Both the position numbers and the translations under genes were made by a program. 47,589 bases of DNA from Treponema_I sp045597345 (GTDB taxonomy: Bacteria; Spirochaetota; Spirochaetia; Treponematales; Treponemataceae). Each line of letters starts with the position of its first letter. Position 1 is the first letter of the stretch. A model generated the notes under the pieces. It did not search any database. It was not told where the DNA came from and was given only the letters and a program-made list of their open reading frames with translations. Positions 32,047 to 38,941 of the stretch are shown here, in pieces. The stretch lies in assembly GCA_045597345.1 (NCBI GenBank), contig JAZLJW010000212.1, positions 1 through 47,589 of the forward strand. The letters run 5' to 3'.

Positions 32047-33186
32047 TCATTTGTAGTGGGTTTTATATAGTTTTTCATAAAGAAAACGTTTGTCTTCTTC
32101 TTTCAGATTCATAAGAGTTGCAGCAACAAAAAAAGCATTTTGAAAATCAAACCGTTGGGTAACTTTTACAGATGCCGTAATTTCCCGTTTAACCGGACCG
32201 CAGTCTGCATAAAGGGCAATGGGATACTCTGCTCCATAGGTAAGAATAGTGTCAGTCTGTGGAGATCCCAGAATGATTTTTGATTCGGTGATGTACAGAA
32301 TGGTGTAAGGGGGATGACGGCCCAGTACGCTGTCGACTTTTTTCTCCTGTTCTGCCAGAAAGCGGATTCCCGGCAAAAACATAATGGTCTGTAAAATTTC
32401 AAATGGTGAAATTACCGGACTGTCACTGATGGTTTTACAGATGGTATGAACATCATGGTTTGGGCTTTCTGCAAAGGGAATGAAGCATTCACTGTTCTGT
32501 TTTGCAGTATCTTCGTACAGCATCTGCAGTTCAGAAGAGAATACATCGTCAGTAGTAACTTCTGCATCAAAAGGAAAATAATTCTTTGCAGGCAGGACAT
32601 GTTCCGGAAGATAGAGAATGCGTTTGGCAATTTCCATTGATTCCCTTGCGGGGGAAGTTTTCTTAAAAGTGACTGCTTCTAATTCTCCTATTTCAAATAA
32701 CAGGTCATTGCATTTTTCCATCGTGCCAGCGGAAAAGTGAAGCCAGGTATAGGGATCAAAAAGAGGATAGTCATCCACGGATTCGCAGTTCAGTACAGAG
32801 GTTGAACTGGTAAACCCATTGTAATAAAGCTTAGCCTGTAAGTGATGGTTCTGCTGATGGGGAATATCATCCTGTTTATAAATGGCAGGAGAAATGACAA
32901 ATGCGGTGCCTTGTGCAGTTTTTTGTGCTTTACTGGAAAAAAACATGCCTCGTCCACCGTAAAAAAAGAACACTGCAGCGTCGATTCCCAAAATCGGAGC
33001 AAATACTTCCTGAGGTACGGCGGTGTAGGGAATGAATAGAATGCTCCGTGCATGAAGGGATGTCTTTCCCTGAGGTACGAATATACGGTTAGGATTGTTT
33101 TTTGCCTGGATAATCCAGGGGGAACTGACTGTTTCTACAGCTTCCAGTACAACATCCCGTTCAATGGGCGAAAGTTGATCATTCAC
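32047..33186 (-). CDS. Unrecognised protein, second gene of a three-gene minus-strand operon
   Basis: A 379-aa soluble protein with no signal peptide, transmembrane segment or catalytic motif I can name. It begins at GTG 33184-33186 inside an 8-bp overlap with the lipoprotein gene, with GAGGTA upstream. The sequence alternates beta-like strands (SILFIPYTAVPQEVFAPILG, AAVFFFYGGRGMFFSSKA) and helices. The N-terminal third (IIQAKNNPNRIFVPQGK, ARSILFIPYTAV) recalls small beta-barrel modules, but this is a weak impression. Its place between a lipoprotein and a 157-aa protein suggests an envelope-linked complex. Confidence 0.7.
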   Translation of the reverse strand: MNDQLSPIERDVVLEAVETVSSPWIIQAKNNPNRIFVPQGKTSLHARSILFIPYTAVPQEVFAPILGIDAAVFFFYGGRGMFFSSKAQKTAQGTAFVISPAIYKQDDIPHQQNHHLQAKLYYNGFTSSTSVLNCESVDDYPLFDPYTWLHFSAGTMEKCNDLLFEIGELEAVTFKKTSPARESMEIAKRILYLPEHVLPAKNYFPFDAEVTTDDVFSSELQMLYEDTAKQNSECFIPFAESPNHDVHTICKTISDSPVISPFEILQTIMFLPGIRFLAEQEKKVDSVLGRHPPYTILYITESKIILGSPQTDTILTYGAEYPIALYADCGPVKREITASVKVTQRFDFQNAFFVAATLMNLKEEDKRFLYEKLYKTHYK

Positions 33187-33814
33187 GATTCAGTACCTCA
33201 AAAGAAATCTGCTGAATCAGGAATGTATTTTTTACGGCTTGATCTGGATTGAGAAACAGACGGATACGATAGCCTGTTTTATGCATAACGGCATAGACTG
33301 GAATTTCAAATACAGGGCGTTCAGTATTCTGCGGAATGAAAGGCTTCCCAATCATGAATTGAGAAAAAGTGTCATTTATCAGATTAAGCTGATACTGAGC
33401 GGTAACGGCAGCAAAACGATAGTCAGAATCAAAATAACTGGAATCAACAATGCCTGACTCAAGATTCTGCAAAAAGTTCTCTGTCTGTTTTTTTATAGCT
33501 GGGGAAAGTTCTGTGGTATCAAGACTTCCAAAGCCGTTGAGTTCGGGATACACACTGGTGGATCGCGGTTCAAAAGAGATGGAAAGCTGTTCGTTGAAGC
33601 GGTAGGGAATGTCGTTCTTGCTGTTTTGCTTCTGAGTATCATCAGTTTCTTCACTTTGCCCGGTCCAGGTAATGGCTTTTGCATACATAAGGGTTTCGTA
33701 TCGCAACGTATCTGATTCAGTAGGGTTAAGGTGCATCTCCGAACTTTGGCTGCATGAAGAGAGGGCAAAAGAAAGAGAATACATACTTAGGACAATGGGT
33801 AACAGCTTTTTCAT
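33179..33814 (-). CDS. Unrecognised lipoprotein, first gene of a three-gene minus-strand operon
   Basis: A 211-aa predicted lipoprotein: MKKLLPIVLSMYSLSFALSSC gives a signal peptide with Cys21 as the lipidation site. The mature part is polar with no domain I recognise; its last third (ERPVFEIPVYAVMHKTGYRIRLFLNPD) looks like beta strands. No Shine-Dalgarno is visible before the ATG. It overlaps the downstream 379-aa gene by 8 bp (GTGAATGA), so translation is coupled. The operon's role is unknown. Confidence 0.75.
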   Translation of the reverse strand: MKKLLPIVLSMYSLSFALSSCSQSSEMHLNPTESDTLRYETLMYAKAITWTGQSEETDDTQKQNSKNDIPYRFNEQLSISFEPRSTSVYPELNGFGSLDTTELSPAIKKQTENFLQNLESGIVDSSYFDSDYRFAAVTAQYQLNLINDTFSQFMIGKPFIPQNTERPVFEIPVYAVMHKTGYRIRLFLNPDQAVKNTFLIQQISFEVLNRE

Positions 33815-33878
33815 TTATAGTAAAACTTTATCACAATCCATAGAATCAAACAACGATTCAGGAGTGAAGGGAAAAAAT

Positions 33879-33907
33879 TTGTCGGATGAAAGGAATGTAG
33901 CTATAAT
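33879..33907 (+). promoter_or_regulatory. Promoter of the ComFB-domain gene
   Basis: TTGTCG (33879-33884), 17 bp, and a perfect TATAAT (33902-33907), 30 nt before the start codon with a strong GGAGGAG ribosome site. Confidence 0.75.
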
Positions 33908-33937
33908 GGATTTAGTGTTTGTTAACCGGAGGAGAAA

Positions 33938-34630
33938 ATGAAAGTTCATAACATAATGGAAGAGCAGGTGTATGACCGTGTAACTCGTCTGTACGAACAG
34001 GTTCAGAAAACCAAAGCCTCATGGCTTACCTGCAGCTGCGAACATTGCCAGCTTGATACACTCAGCTACGTACTGAACCGAGTTCCCCCTAAGTACGTTG
34101 TTTCCGGTCGTGGCCTTACTCATACCGTGAATCATGAGGATAAACAGCTGATTGCAGATATCGATAAGCTGATTCTTGAGGGTATGCATGCAGTAAATTC
34201 GGTACGGCGTCCGTATCATAACCAGAACGGAAAAACGCATAAAGCTCAGACCCCGGTATTCAATTTTCCCACTGTTATTGGAAATGTATTTGATGGTCTT
34301 TCTTTTGAACCTGTCAGCAATGCCTGTGTATCATTGCTGTGTAACGATAAACTGGTAGAAATGGTGGACTACACCTGGCCAAATCCCTGTGCTACATCTT
34401 CGTTAACCAATGGTGCCTTTAGTTTCTGGCCAAAACCATTGAAGGCTGATAGTGAAGGTGAAAGTAAAGTATTTAAATTCACTCTCGAAGTGACTGCTGC
34501 CGGAATGGAGAAATTACTGTACTTCTTTGATGTACCGGTTGTTGCAGAGAAAAGCGAACGTGAACTTAATTCCAACTTCAGTGTAAAAATTCCGGATTTA
34601 GTATTGTTTGCTCCTGGAGACGAGGAATAA
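33938..34630 (+). CDS. ComFB-domain protein with a C-terminal beta-sandwich-like domain
   Basis: A 230-aa soluble protein. Residues 1-65 match the late competence protein ComFB family: MKVHNIMEEQVYDRVTRLYE, a three-Cys motif CSCEHC at 32-37, then LDTLSYVLNRVPPKYVVSGRG. ComFB proteins of cyanobacteria have been reported to bind cyclic dinucleotides. Residues about 100-225 look like a carboxypeptidase-regulatory or Ig-like beta sandwich (FPTVIGNVFDGLSFEPVSNACVSLL, LTNGAFSFWP). There is no signal peptide, which is unusual for such a beta domain. It has its own strong promoter and GGAGGAG ribosome site. A second-messenger sensor is inference. Confidence 0.8.
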   Translation: MKVHNIMEEQVYDRVTRLYEQVQKTKASWLTCSCEHCQLDTLSYVLNRVPPKYVVSGRGLTHTVNHEDKQLIADIDKLILEGMHAVNSVRRPYHNQNGKTHKAQTPVFNFPTVIGNVFDGLSFEPVSNACVSLLCNDKLVEMVDYTWPNPCATSSLTNGAFSFWPKPLKADSEGESKVFKFTLEVTAAGMEKLLYFFDVPVVAEKSERELNSNFSVKIPDLVLFAPGDEE

Positions 34631-34649
34631 ATATTTCTTCTGCTACCGC

Positions 34650-34678
34650 TTGACGGACTCTATCCTTTTTGCTATAGT
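34650..34678 (+). promoter_or_regulatory. Promoter of tRNA-His
   Basis: TTGACG (34650-34655), 17 bp, TATAGT (34673-34678); the mature tRNA 5' end lies 17 nt after the -10. Confidence 0.8.
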
Positions 34679-34694
34679 CACTCTTGCAAAACAT

Positions 34695-34767
34695 GGTGCC
34701 TGTAGTTCAGGGGTAGAGCGCCAGATTGTGGATCTGGTTGTCGAGGGTTCAAATCCCTCCAGGCACC
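34695..34767 (+). tRNA. tRNA-His (GTG)
   Basis: 73-nt cloverleaf. The acceptor is GGTGCCTG / CAGGCACC including the extra G(-1):C73 pair diagnostic of tRNA-His. The D-arm contains TTCAGGGGTAGAG, the anticodon stem CCAGA/TCTGG encloses TTGTGGA with anticodon GTG, and the T-arm contains GGTTCAAATCC. CCA is not encoded. Confidence 0.96.
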
Positions 34768-34796
34768 CTGGCCGCAAGGCTAACAAAGAAAAGAGG

Positions 34797-34821
34797 CAGA
34801 ACTTCGGTTCTGTTTTTTTTT
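34797..34821 (+). terminator. Terminator after tRNA-His
   Basis: CAGAAC, a TTCG tetraloop, GTTCTG, then nine T (34813-34821). A strong stem with an unusually stable loop, between the two tRNA genes. Confidence 0.9.
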
Positions 34822-34860
34822 ACCCGGGTAGGATGGTAAACATCGTTTCAACGGAAAAAT

Positions 34861-34934
34861 GCGACTGTAGCTCAGCTGGATAGAGCGTCGGACTTCGAAT
34901 CCGCAGGTCGCACGTTCGAATCGTGTCAGTCGCG
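34861..34934 (+). tRNA. tRNA-Arg (TCG)
   Basis: 74-nt cloverleaf. The acceptor is GCGACTG / CAGTCGC with discriminator G, the D-arm TAGCTCAGCTGGATAGAG, the anticodon loop CTTCGAA (anticodon TCG) and T-loop GTTCGAATC. The outermost anticodon-stem pair (27-43) appears to be a T-C mismatch. CCA is not encoded. No convincing promoter is seen in the 39 nt after the preceding terminator. Confidence 0.93.
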
Positions 34935-34940
34935 TAAATG

Positions 34941-34986
34941 AAAAAGCCGCAGAATCTTGAAATCATCAGGATTAGCGGCTTTTTTT
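34941..34986. terminator. Bidirectional terminator between tRNA-Arg and the small membrane protein gene
   Basis: AAAAAGCCGC (34941-34950) pairs with GCGGCTTTTT (34975-34984), with an inner AATCTTG/CAGGATT arm. T-runs on both strands suit the converging genes. Confidence 0.85.
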
Positions 34987-34998
34987 ACGGATAAAAGC

Positions 34999-35184
34999 TT
35001 AATAGTTATATTGTGACAGATATACCGACATTATTGTCAGGAAGATGATATAGGGAACGCCAATAATCCACGTTGCAATAGTAAGACGTTTTCTTGTTTT
35101 ATCATCATAGATACTGTCATCTTTTATGCAGTAGACAAAAACAAAAATAAATCCATGAATCAATAAAATGATATCCTGAAACAT
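34999..35184 (-). CDS. Small two-pass membrane protein
   Basis: A 61-aa protein with two hydrophobic segments: residues 4-19 (DIILLIHGFIFVFVYC) and 36-55 (IATWIIGVPYIIFLTIMSVY), separated by a charged loop KDDSIYDDKTRKR. I do not recognise a family. The start is supported by AAGGAG 7 nt upstream and by an upstream promoter (35299-35327), leaving a 5' leader of about 100 nt. Confidence 0.7.
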   Translation of the reverse strand: MFQDIILLIHGFIFVFVYCIKDDSIYDDKTRKRLTIATWIIGVPYIIFLTIMSVYLSQYNY

Positions 35185-35298
35185 TACAGTCTCCTTTCAA
35201 GCTCAATCGATGGGGTGCATCACAATAAAGTATCTGCAATTTCCTGTGTATCAGAATAGGTTGACAGTAACTGATTAAAGTTCACTGTATTTAACAAT

Positions 35299-35327
35299 AG
35301 TATACTTTCTCCAGACCATTTACGCAA
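35299..35327 (-). promoter_or_regulatory. Promoter of the small membrane protein gene
   Basis: On the minus strand: TTGCGT (35322-35327), 17 bp, TATACT (35299-35304). The 35185-35367 gap holds no gene besides this promoter and the leader. Confidence 0.6.
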
Positions 35328-35367
35328 ATTACTTACTTCTTTGGTTCTGCATTGTGTAAAGAATGCG

Positions 35368-36021
35368 TTAGTTCTTTCCGTCCCGGCTTTCGTAGTCTAC
35401 GGAACCATCGGCGTTGAAGAAGTCTTCTACACTGATGGTCGGGTTACCCTCCTGCTTGCGGGCGAAAATCTGTTTGTGCAGTTCAATCAAATCTTTCCGC
35501 TCCTGAATAAAGCGGGGGTCGTGATCAAGACCTACATAGCGGGCAGGAATTCTTTCAAGAACCTGGATTTCAGCCTGCAGCAGCTGCACGTTATAGGTAT
35601 GGTTTCCTTTCTTTTCCTTGCTGTACGTTCCGTCTCCCATAAAGGCATAGTCGCCGTATACCAGACACAGACAGCCTTTGGCGTGGCTTGACGGCAGCGG
35701 CATAATGGTTACGTTGCCGAATGTGGTGTCAGAAGAAATGACGGTACCTTTCCAGGTATAGCGTTTAGTGTAGCTGGAAACATACAGATCGTCCCAGGTA
35801 ACGTGGTGCAGGTTCCAGGTATGATCAGGATGAAAATGGGAAATGACGATATTCTTTTTGCCGTCGATAGCGTTGATGGCTTCAGCGGCCTTCCTGGACA
35901 TGCCGGTATCAAAAATCCAGGTGGTGTCGCCATCTTTAATGAAGATGACTTCACAGGACAGGGGATTCTGTTGTGACGGCAGGTATGAAATAGTGTCAGT
36001 AAGGGTAATCAGATCATTCAT
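35368..36021 (-). CDS. MBL-fold metallo-hydrolase
   Basis: A 217-aa metallo-beta-lactamase-fold hydrolase. Metal ligands are in SHFHPDHTWN (near residues 61-70), then SSHAKGC (near 111), GDGTYS (near 130) and GLDHDP near 165. The N terminus (NPLSCEVIFIKDGDTTWIFDTGM) is the usual first beta hairpin. The substrate is unknown. No Shine-Dalgarno; TATAGT (36028-36033, minus strand, with a preceding TG) ends 6 nt before the ATG, so the message is probably leaderless. Confidence 0.9.
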   Translation of the reverse strand: MNDLITLTDTISYLPSQQNPLSCEVIFIKDGDTTWIFDTGMSRKAAEAINAIDGKKNIVISHFHPDHTWNLHHVTWDDLYVSSYTKRYTWKGTVISSDTTFGNVTIMPLPSSHAKGCLCLVYGDYAFMGDGTYSKEKKGNHTYNVQLLQAEIQVLERIPARYVGLDHDPRFIQERKDLIELHKQIFARKQEGNPTISVEDFFNADGSVDYESRDGKN

Positions 36022-36093
36022 ACTCTGACTATAGCAGAAATCGGCAGGTAATCATATGGCATATGCAGCAGATTGCATATGCCATGATATGAA

Positions 36094-36372
36094 TCATGCC
36101 GATTTCTTAAAGTCTTCATAAACCTCAACCTCTACCGTGCGGGTCCGTACAATATCTTCTACATTTACGTTGAAGATTGTTGCAAGAACCAGCAGGTTGT
36201 CGATTGAAGGCATGTTTTTTCCGGTTTCCCAGTTGTAAATAGCCTGTGGATTGGGAAAGTTGAATAAAGCCTGCAATGTGCGTACTGAAATACCTGCTGC
36301 TTTACGAAGGGTTTTAATCTGAAGACCGGTAGCTTCCAGGTCTAATACTGGTTTATAAAATGTTGATGTCAT
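36094..36372 (-). CDS. XRE-family helix-turn-helix regulator
   Basis: A 92-aa DNA-binding protein. The Cro/C1-type HTH spans about residues 17-70 (LQIKTLRKAAGISVRTLQAL, then NPQAIYNWETGKNMPSIDNL), followed by a short acidic tail. The ATG at 36372 has GGAG about 8 nt upstream; a TTG five codons earlier is not used. It lies downstream of a small Cys-rich ORF on the same strand, which may be its co-transcribed partner. Confidence 0.85.
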   Translation of the reverse strand: MTSTFYKPVLDLEATGLQIKTLRKAAGISVRTLQALFNFPNPQAIYNWETGKNMPSIDNLLVLATIFNVNVEDIVRTRTVEVEVYEDFKKSA

Positions 36373-36460
36373 CGTGTGCTTCTCCAATTTAGTAATTGTT
36401 TAGAAAGCACCGAATCAATCAGGAAGGCTTTCTAAACGTCAAAAGTTGTTGATAATGGAA

Positions 36461-36613
36461 TTAGTGGTGAATGCAGGGAACCAGATAATACCGGTGGTCT
36501 GCATGTGGACATTCGCGCTTGCTGCGGGACGGGTCTTGGTTGCGACATTCGCAGAGACTACGATTTTCTCCATTCTTTAGACGTTCTCCTTTGAGCTTTC
36601 GTGCCTGTTGCAC
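36461..36613 (-). CDS. Small Cys/His-rich ORF (50 aa), possible zinc-binding peptide
   Basis: A GTG-initiated ORF of 50 codons, reading (with initiator M) MQQARKLKGERLKNGENR, then SLCECRNQDPSRSKREC and PHADHRYYLVPCIHH. Four Cys and five His in a short C-terminal half suggest metal binding. GGAG lies 4 nt before the GTG, and a promoter (ATGACA-17-TACAGT, 36637-36665 minus) lies just upstream. It is 88 bp upstream of the XRE gene on the same strand. No family recognised; it may be a chance ORF, but the composition and signals make it worth keeping. Confidence 0.45.
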   Translation of the reverse strand: MQQARKLKGERLKNGENRSLCECRNQDPSRSKRECPHADHRYYLVPCIHH

Positions 36614-36636
36614 CAGCTCCGTGATGTGATACTCTT

Positions 36637-36665
36637 ACTGTAGCACAGTTAGTTGACTTTGTCAT
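36637..36665 (-). promoter_or_regulatory. Promoter upstream of the Cys-rich ORF and XRE gene
   Basis: On the minus strand: ATGACA (36660-36665), 17 bp, TACAGT (36637-36642). The rest of the 36388-36737 gap holds only the 50-codon ORF and the start region of the sensor kinase. Confidence 0.5.
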
Positions 36666-36770
36666 TAAAGCTGCACTTTAATTTTTCAGTAAATTGTTAT
36701 TTTCTTAACTTTGTTACGATGACCATAGAATATTCCTTTGCATTTTATTCTTCAGTGGTATCATAGCAGT

Positions 36771-38870
36771 ATGAAAATAATCTTAAGAAATCTTAAGGTC
36801 TTCACGTTTCTTCTCTTTTTTTCCGGAGTTCTCTTTGCTCCTGATACCCGGTTGTGGGCACAGAATTTTACTCAGGAAGAACGTGATTTCATAGCAGGAA
36901 ATCCTCAGATAACACTTGCCTATGTTGGCGGACGACCTCCGTATTCCTATTTTGATGCTGCAGGTTCGTTACAGGGAATTTCTGTTGATATCATGAGCAT
37001 TATCAGTGAAATTTCGGGGTTGCAGTTTACGTATGAGGTTCTGGAAAAAGGTGTCAGAACTCTAGATTTCCTTACTCAGAATCCAACTGCACTTGTTGTA
37101 GGCGTTCTCCATGAAAACAGTGATTTTCATCAGCCTTCATACGTTTTGTCTGATCCATATTACAGCGATGTAGTTTCTCTGGTTGCATTGAAAAACCGGT
37201 CGTTTGATGCCTTGTCATCCAGTGTGTCATACAGGATGGTTCTTCCAAAATCCTATGCGGCTCTCGATGCATTTATCTGTCAGAACTATCCTTTGTTCAC
37301 CATTCTGTACTGCCAGGATGTGGAAGAAGGTTTGAAAATGGTAAATGACGGCAAGGCAGACTTTATGGCCCAGAATATGAGCGTAATCCTCAGCCAGTTG
37401 ACGCGTCCGCAATACAACAGGCTTACTCTTCTGCCATCACTTATCATGGATGAAAATATGAGCGTTGTCGGTCTGGCTTCCCTGGAGAACCAGTTGATCA
37501 TCAGTATCATCAACAAGTGTATTGCAGTACTCAGTCATCGTGATGTTTCAGAAATTGTTTTGAATCATACTATGGCAACAACCTATCGACTTGGTTTTGC
37601 AGATGTTCTCTATCAGTATCGGGGAGAACTTATGATTATCCTGCTGCTTCTAGTGGTAATCAGCGGATTTGTCTCCTATTCCATTAAGACACGTGATAAA
37701 CAGTTTGATGAAATTGATAAAATGAACACCCGGTTAACATTTGCCATGGAACAGGCAAATGAAGCTGCATTAGTCAAAACCCGCTTTCTGCAGCGAATCA
37801 GTCATGATATCCGAACTCCCATGAATGCTATCGTTGGAGCTCTTGATAGTGCAGAGGTAAGAGAACAGCGCGAAGATCTTTCCCTTGATGAGCGTTTAGA
37901 GATTATAAAAAACATACGGTCTGCAACGTTTGATATGGAAAAACTGGTGGAAGACATTATTTCAAGAACTAATGTATTGGAAGGAAACCTGGAGTTACAG
38001 TCTGAAGTGTTTAACCTGAAATCTAAGGTTGAAAAGACCAGCGAAGAACTGCAGATGGCGGTGAGTGGAAGGGTAAACTGGGTTTCTTCTGTTATTCAGA
38101 CTCCTGAAACATATGACGTATCAGGGGATTTAGGAAAATACGATGAGATTATAGATCTTCTGAATGAATTGATTATCTGTTTTCCGTATCCTCTGCGCAG
38201 TATCTCCTTTTTTGCCGATTGTCTGGATTTTGATGACGACAAGGTGTATTCCCACATAAAAATTTCTCTGGTTTCTGCGGTCTCTATAGATGCACTGTAC
38301 GAAAATGATCCACGCCGTATTCCACTGATGAATCTGTCTGATTTGATGGGTGGTGCGGCCAGTTTTAACCTGTACAATGATATTCGCCTTGATATTTCTG
38401 TAACCTTACCTTTCCAGAAAACGGTAAAAGAAGGAAAGAAAACGGTAGATGGGGAACGAGAGGCAATTACCAGTTTATTGAATTTTAAAACAGACAAAGA
38501 TATCAGGTTTCTGGTAATTGATGACAATGAAATAAATGTAGAAATACTTACGCACCTGCTTTCTGCCGGTGGTATTGTCTGTGATTCGGCGGGAAATGGT
38601 CGTGATGGAGTCAAACTGTTCTGTGATTCAGAACCTGGCAGGTATAAGGCTGTTGTTATGGATATCCGTATGCCGGTTATGAATGGAAATGATGCAACCC
38701 GGGAAATCAGAAACAGTGGCAGAACTGATGCCAGGACGGTACCGATCATCGCTTTTTCTGCCAATTATGCGACTACTGATATCAGTACCTCAATAAATGC
38801 TGGGGTCAACGGCTATTTGAAAAAACCGCTTGAAGTACAGAAGCTTGTTCAGATGCTTAACACCCTGTAA
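36771..38870 (+). CDS. Hybrid sensor protein: SBP_bac_3 sensor, HisKA, degenerate ATPase domain, receiver
   Basis: A 699-aa membrane sensor. After a signal peptide (residues 1-32) comes a periplasmic solute-binding-like sensor (about 35-275: ITLAYVGGRPPYSYFDAAGSLQGISVDIM), a transmembrane segment near 285-305, and a HisKA dimerisation domain with phospho-acceptor His345 in SHDIRTPMN. The following region (about 420-565) should be the HATPase domain, but I find no N-box Asn, no DxGxG and no second Gly box. Only the last strand (DISVTLPF) looks familiar. The receiver has DDNEIN and Asp631 in VVMDIRMPVMNG. No Shine-Dalgarno: TATCAT (with a preceding TG) ends 6 nt before the ATG. It lies upstream of the MFS gene. 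Confidence 0.88.
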   Translation: MKIILRNLKVFTFLLFFSGVLFAPDTRLWAQNFTQEERDFIAGNPQITLAYVGGRPPYSYFDAAGSLQGISVDIMSIISEISGLQFTYEVLEKGVRTLDFLTQNPTALVVGVLHENSDFHQPSYVLSDPYYSDVVSLVALKNRSFDALSSSVSYRMVLPKSYAALDAFICQNYPLFTILYCQDVEEGLKMVNDGKADFMAQNMSVILSQLTRPQYNRLTLLPSLIMDENMSVVGLASLENQLIISIINKCIAVLSHRDVSEIVLNHTMATTYRLGFADVLYQYRGELMIILLLLVVISGFVSYSIKTRDKQFDEIDKMNTRLTFAMEQANEAALVKTRFLQRISHDIRTPMNAIVGALDSAEVREQREDLSLDERLEIIKNIRSATFDMEKLVEDIISRTNVLEGNLELQSEVFNLKSKVEKTSEELQMAVSGRVNWVSSVIQTPETYDVSGDLGKYDEIIDLLNELIICFPYPLRSISFFADCLDFDDDKVYSHIKISLVSAVSIDALYENDPRRIPLMNLSDLMGGAASFNLYNDIRLDISVTLPFQKTVKEGKKTVDGEREAITSLLNFKTDKDIRFLVIDDNEINVEILTHLLSAGGIVCDSAGNGRDGVKLFCDSEPGRYKAVVMDIRMPVMNGNDATREIRNSGRTDARTVPIIAFSANYATTDISTSINAGVNGYLKKPLEVQKLVQMLNTL

Positions 38871-38906
38871 AAGGTTCAGCTGGGATATATACCGAAAAAA
38901 GAGTAC

Positions 38907-38935
38907 TTGCACAACGTTGTGCCGAATTTTACACT
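38907..38935 (+). promoter_or_regulatory. Leaderless promoter with palindromic operator of the MFS gene
   Basis: TTGCAC (38907-38912), 17 bp, TACACT (38930-38935), ending 6 nt before the ATG, so transcription should start at or next to the A of the start codon. A perfect 14-bp palindrome GCACAACGTTGTGC (38909-38922) overlaps the -35 and spacer, as a repressor site would. Confidence 0.7.
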
Positions 38936-38941
38936 GGCTGT

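Noticed and set aside
34608..34883. ORF over the tRNA genes
   Set aside because: Reads through tRNA-His and a terminator; the RNA genes explain the region.
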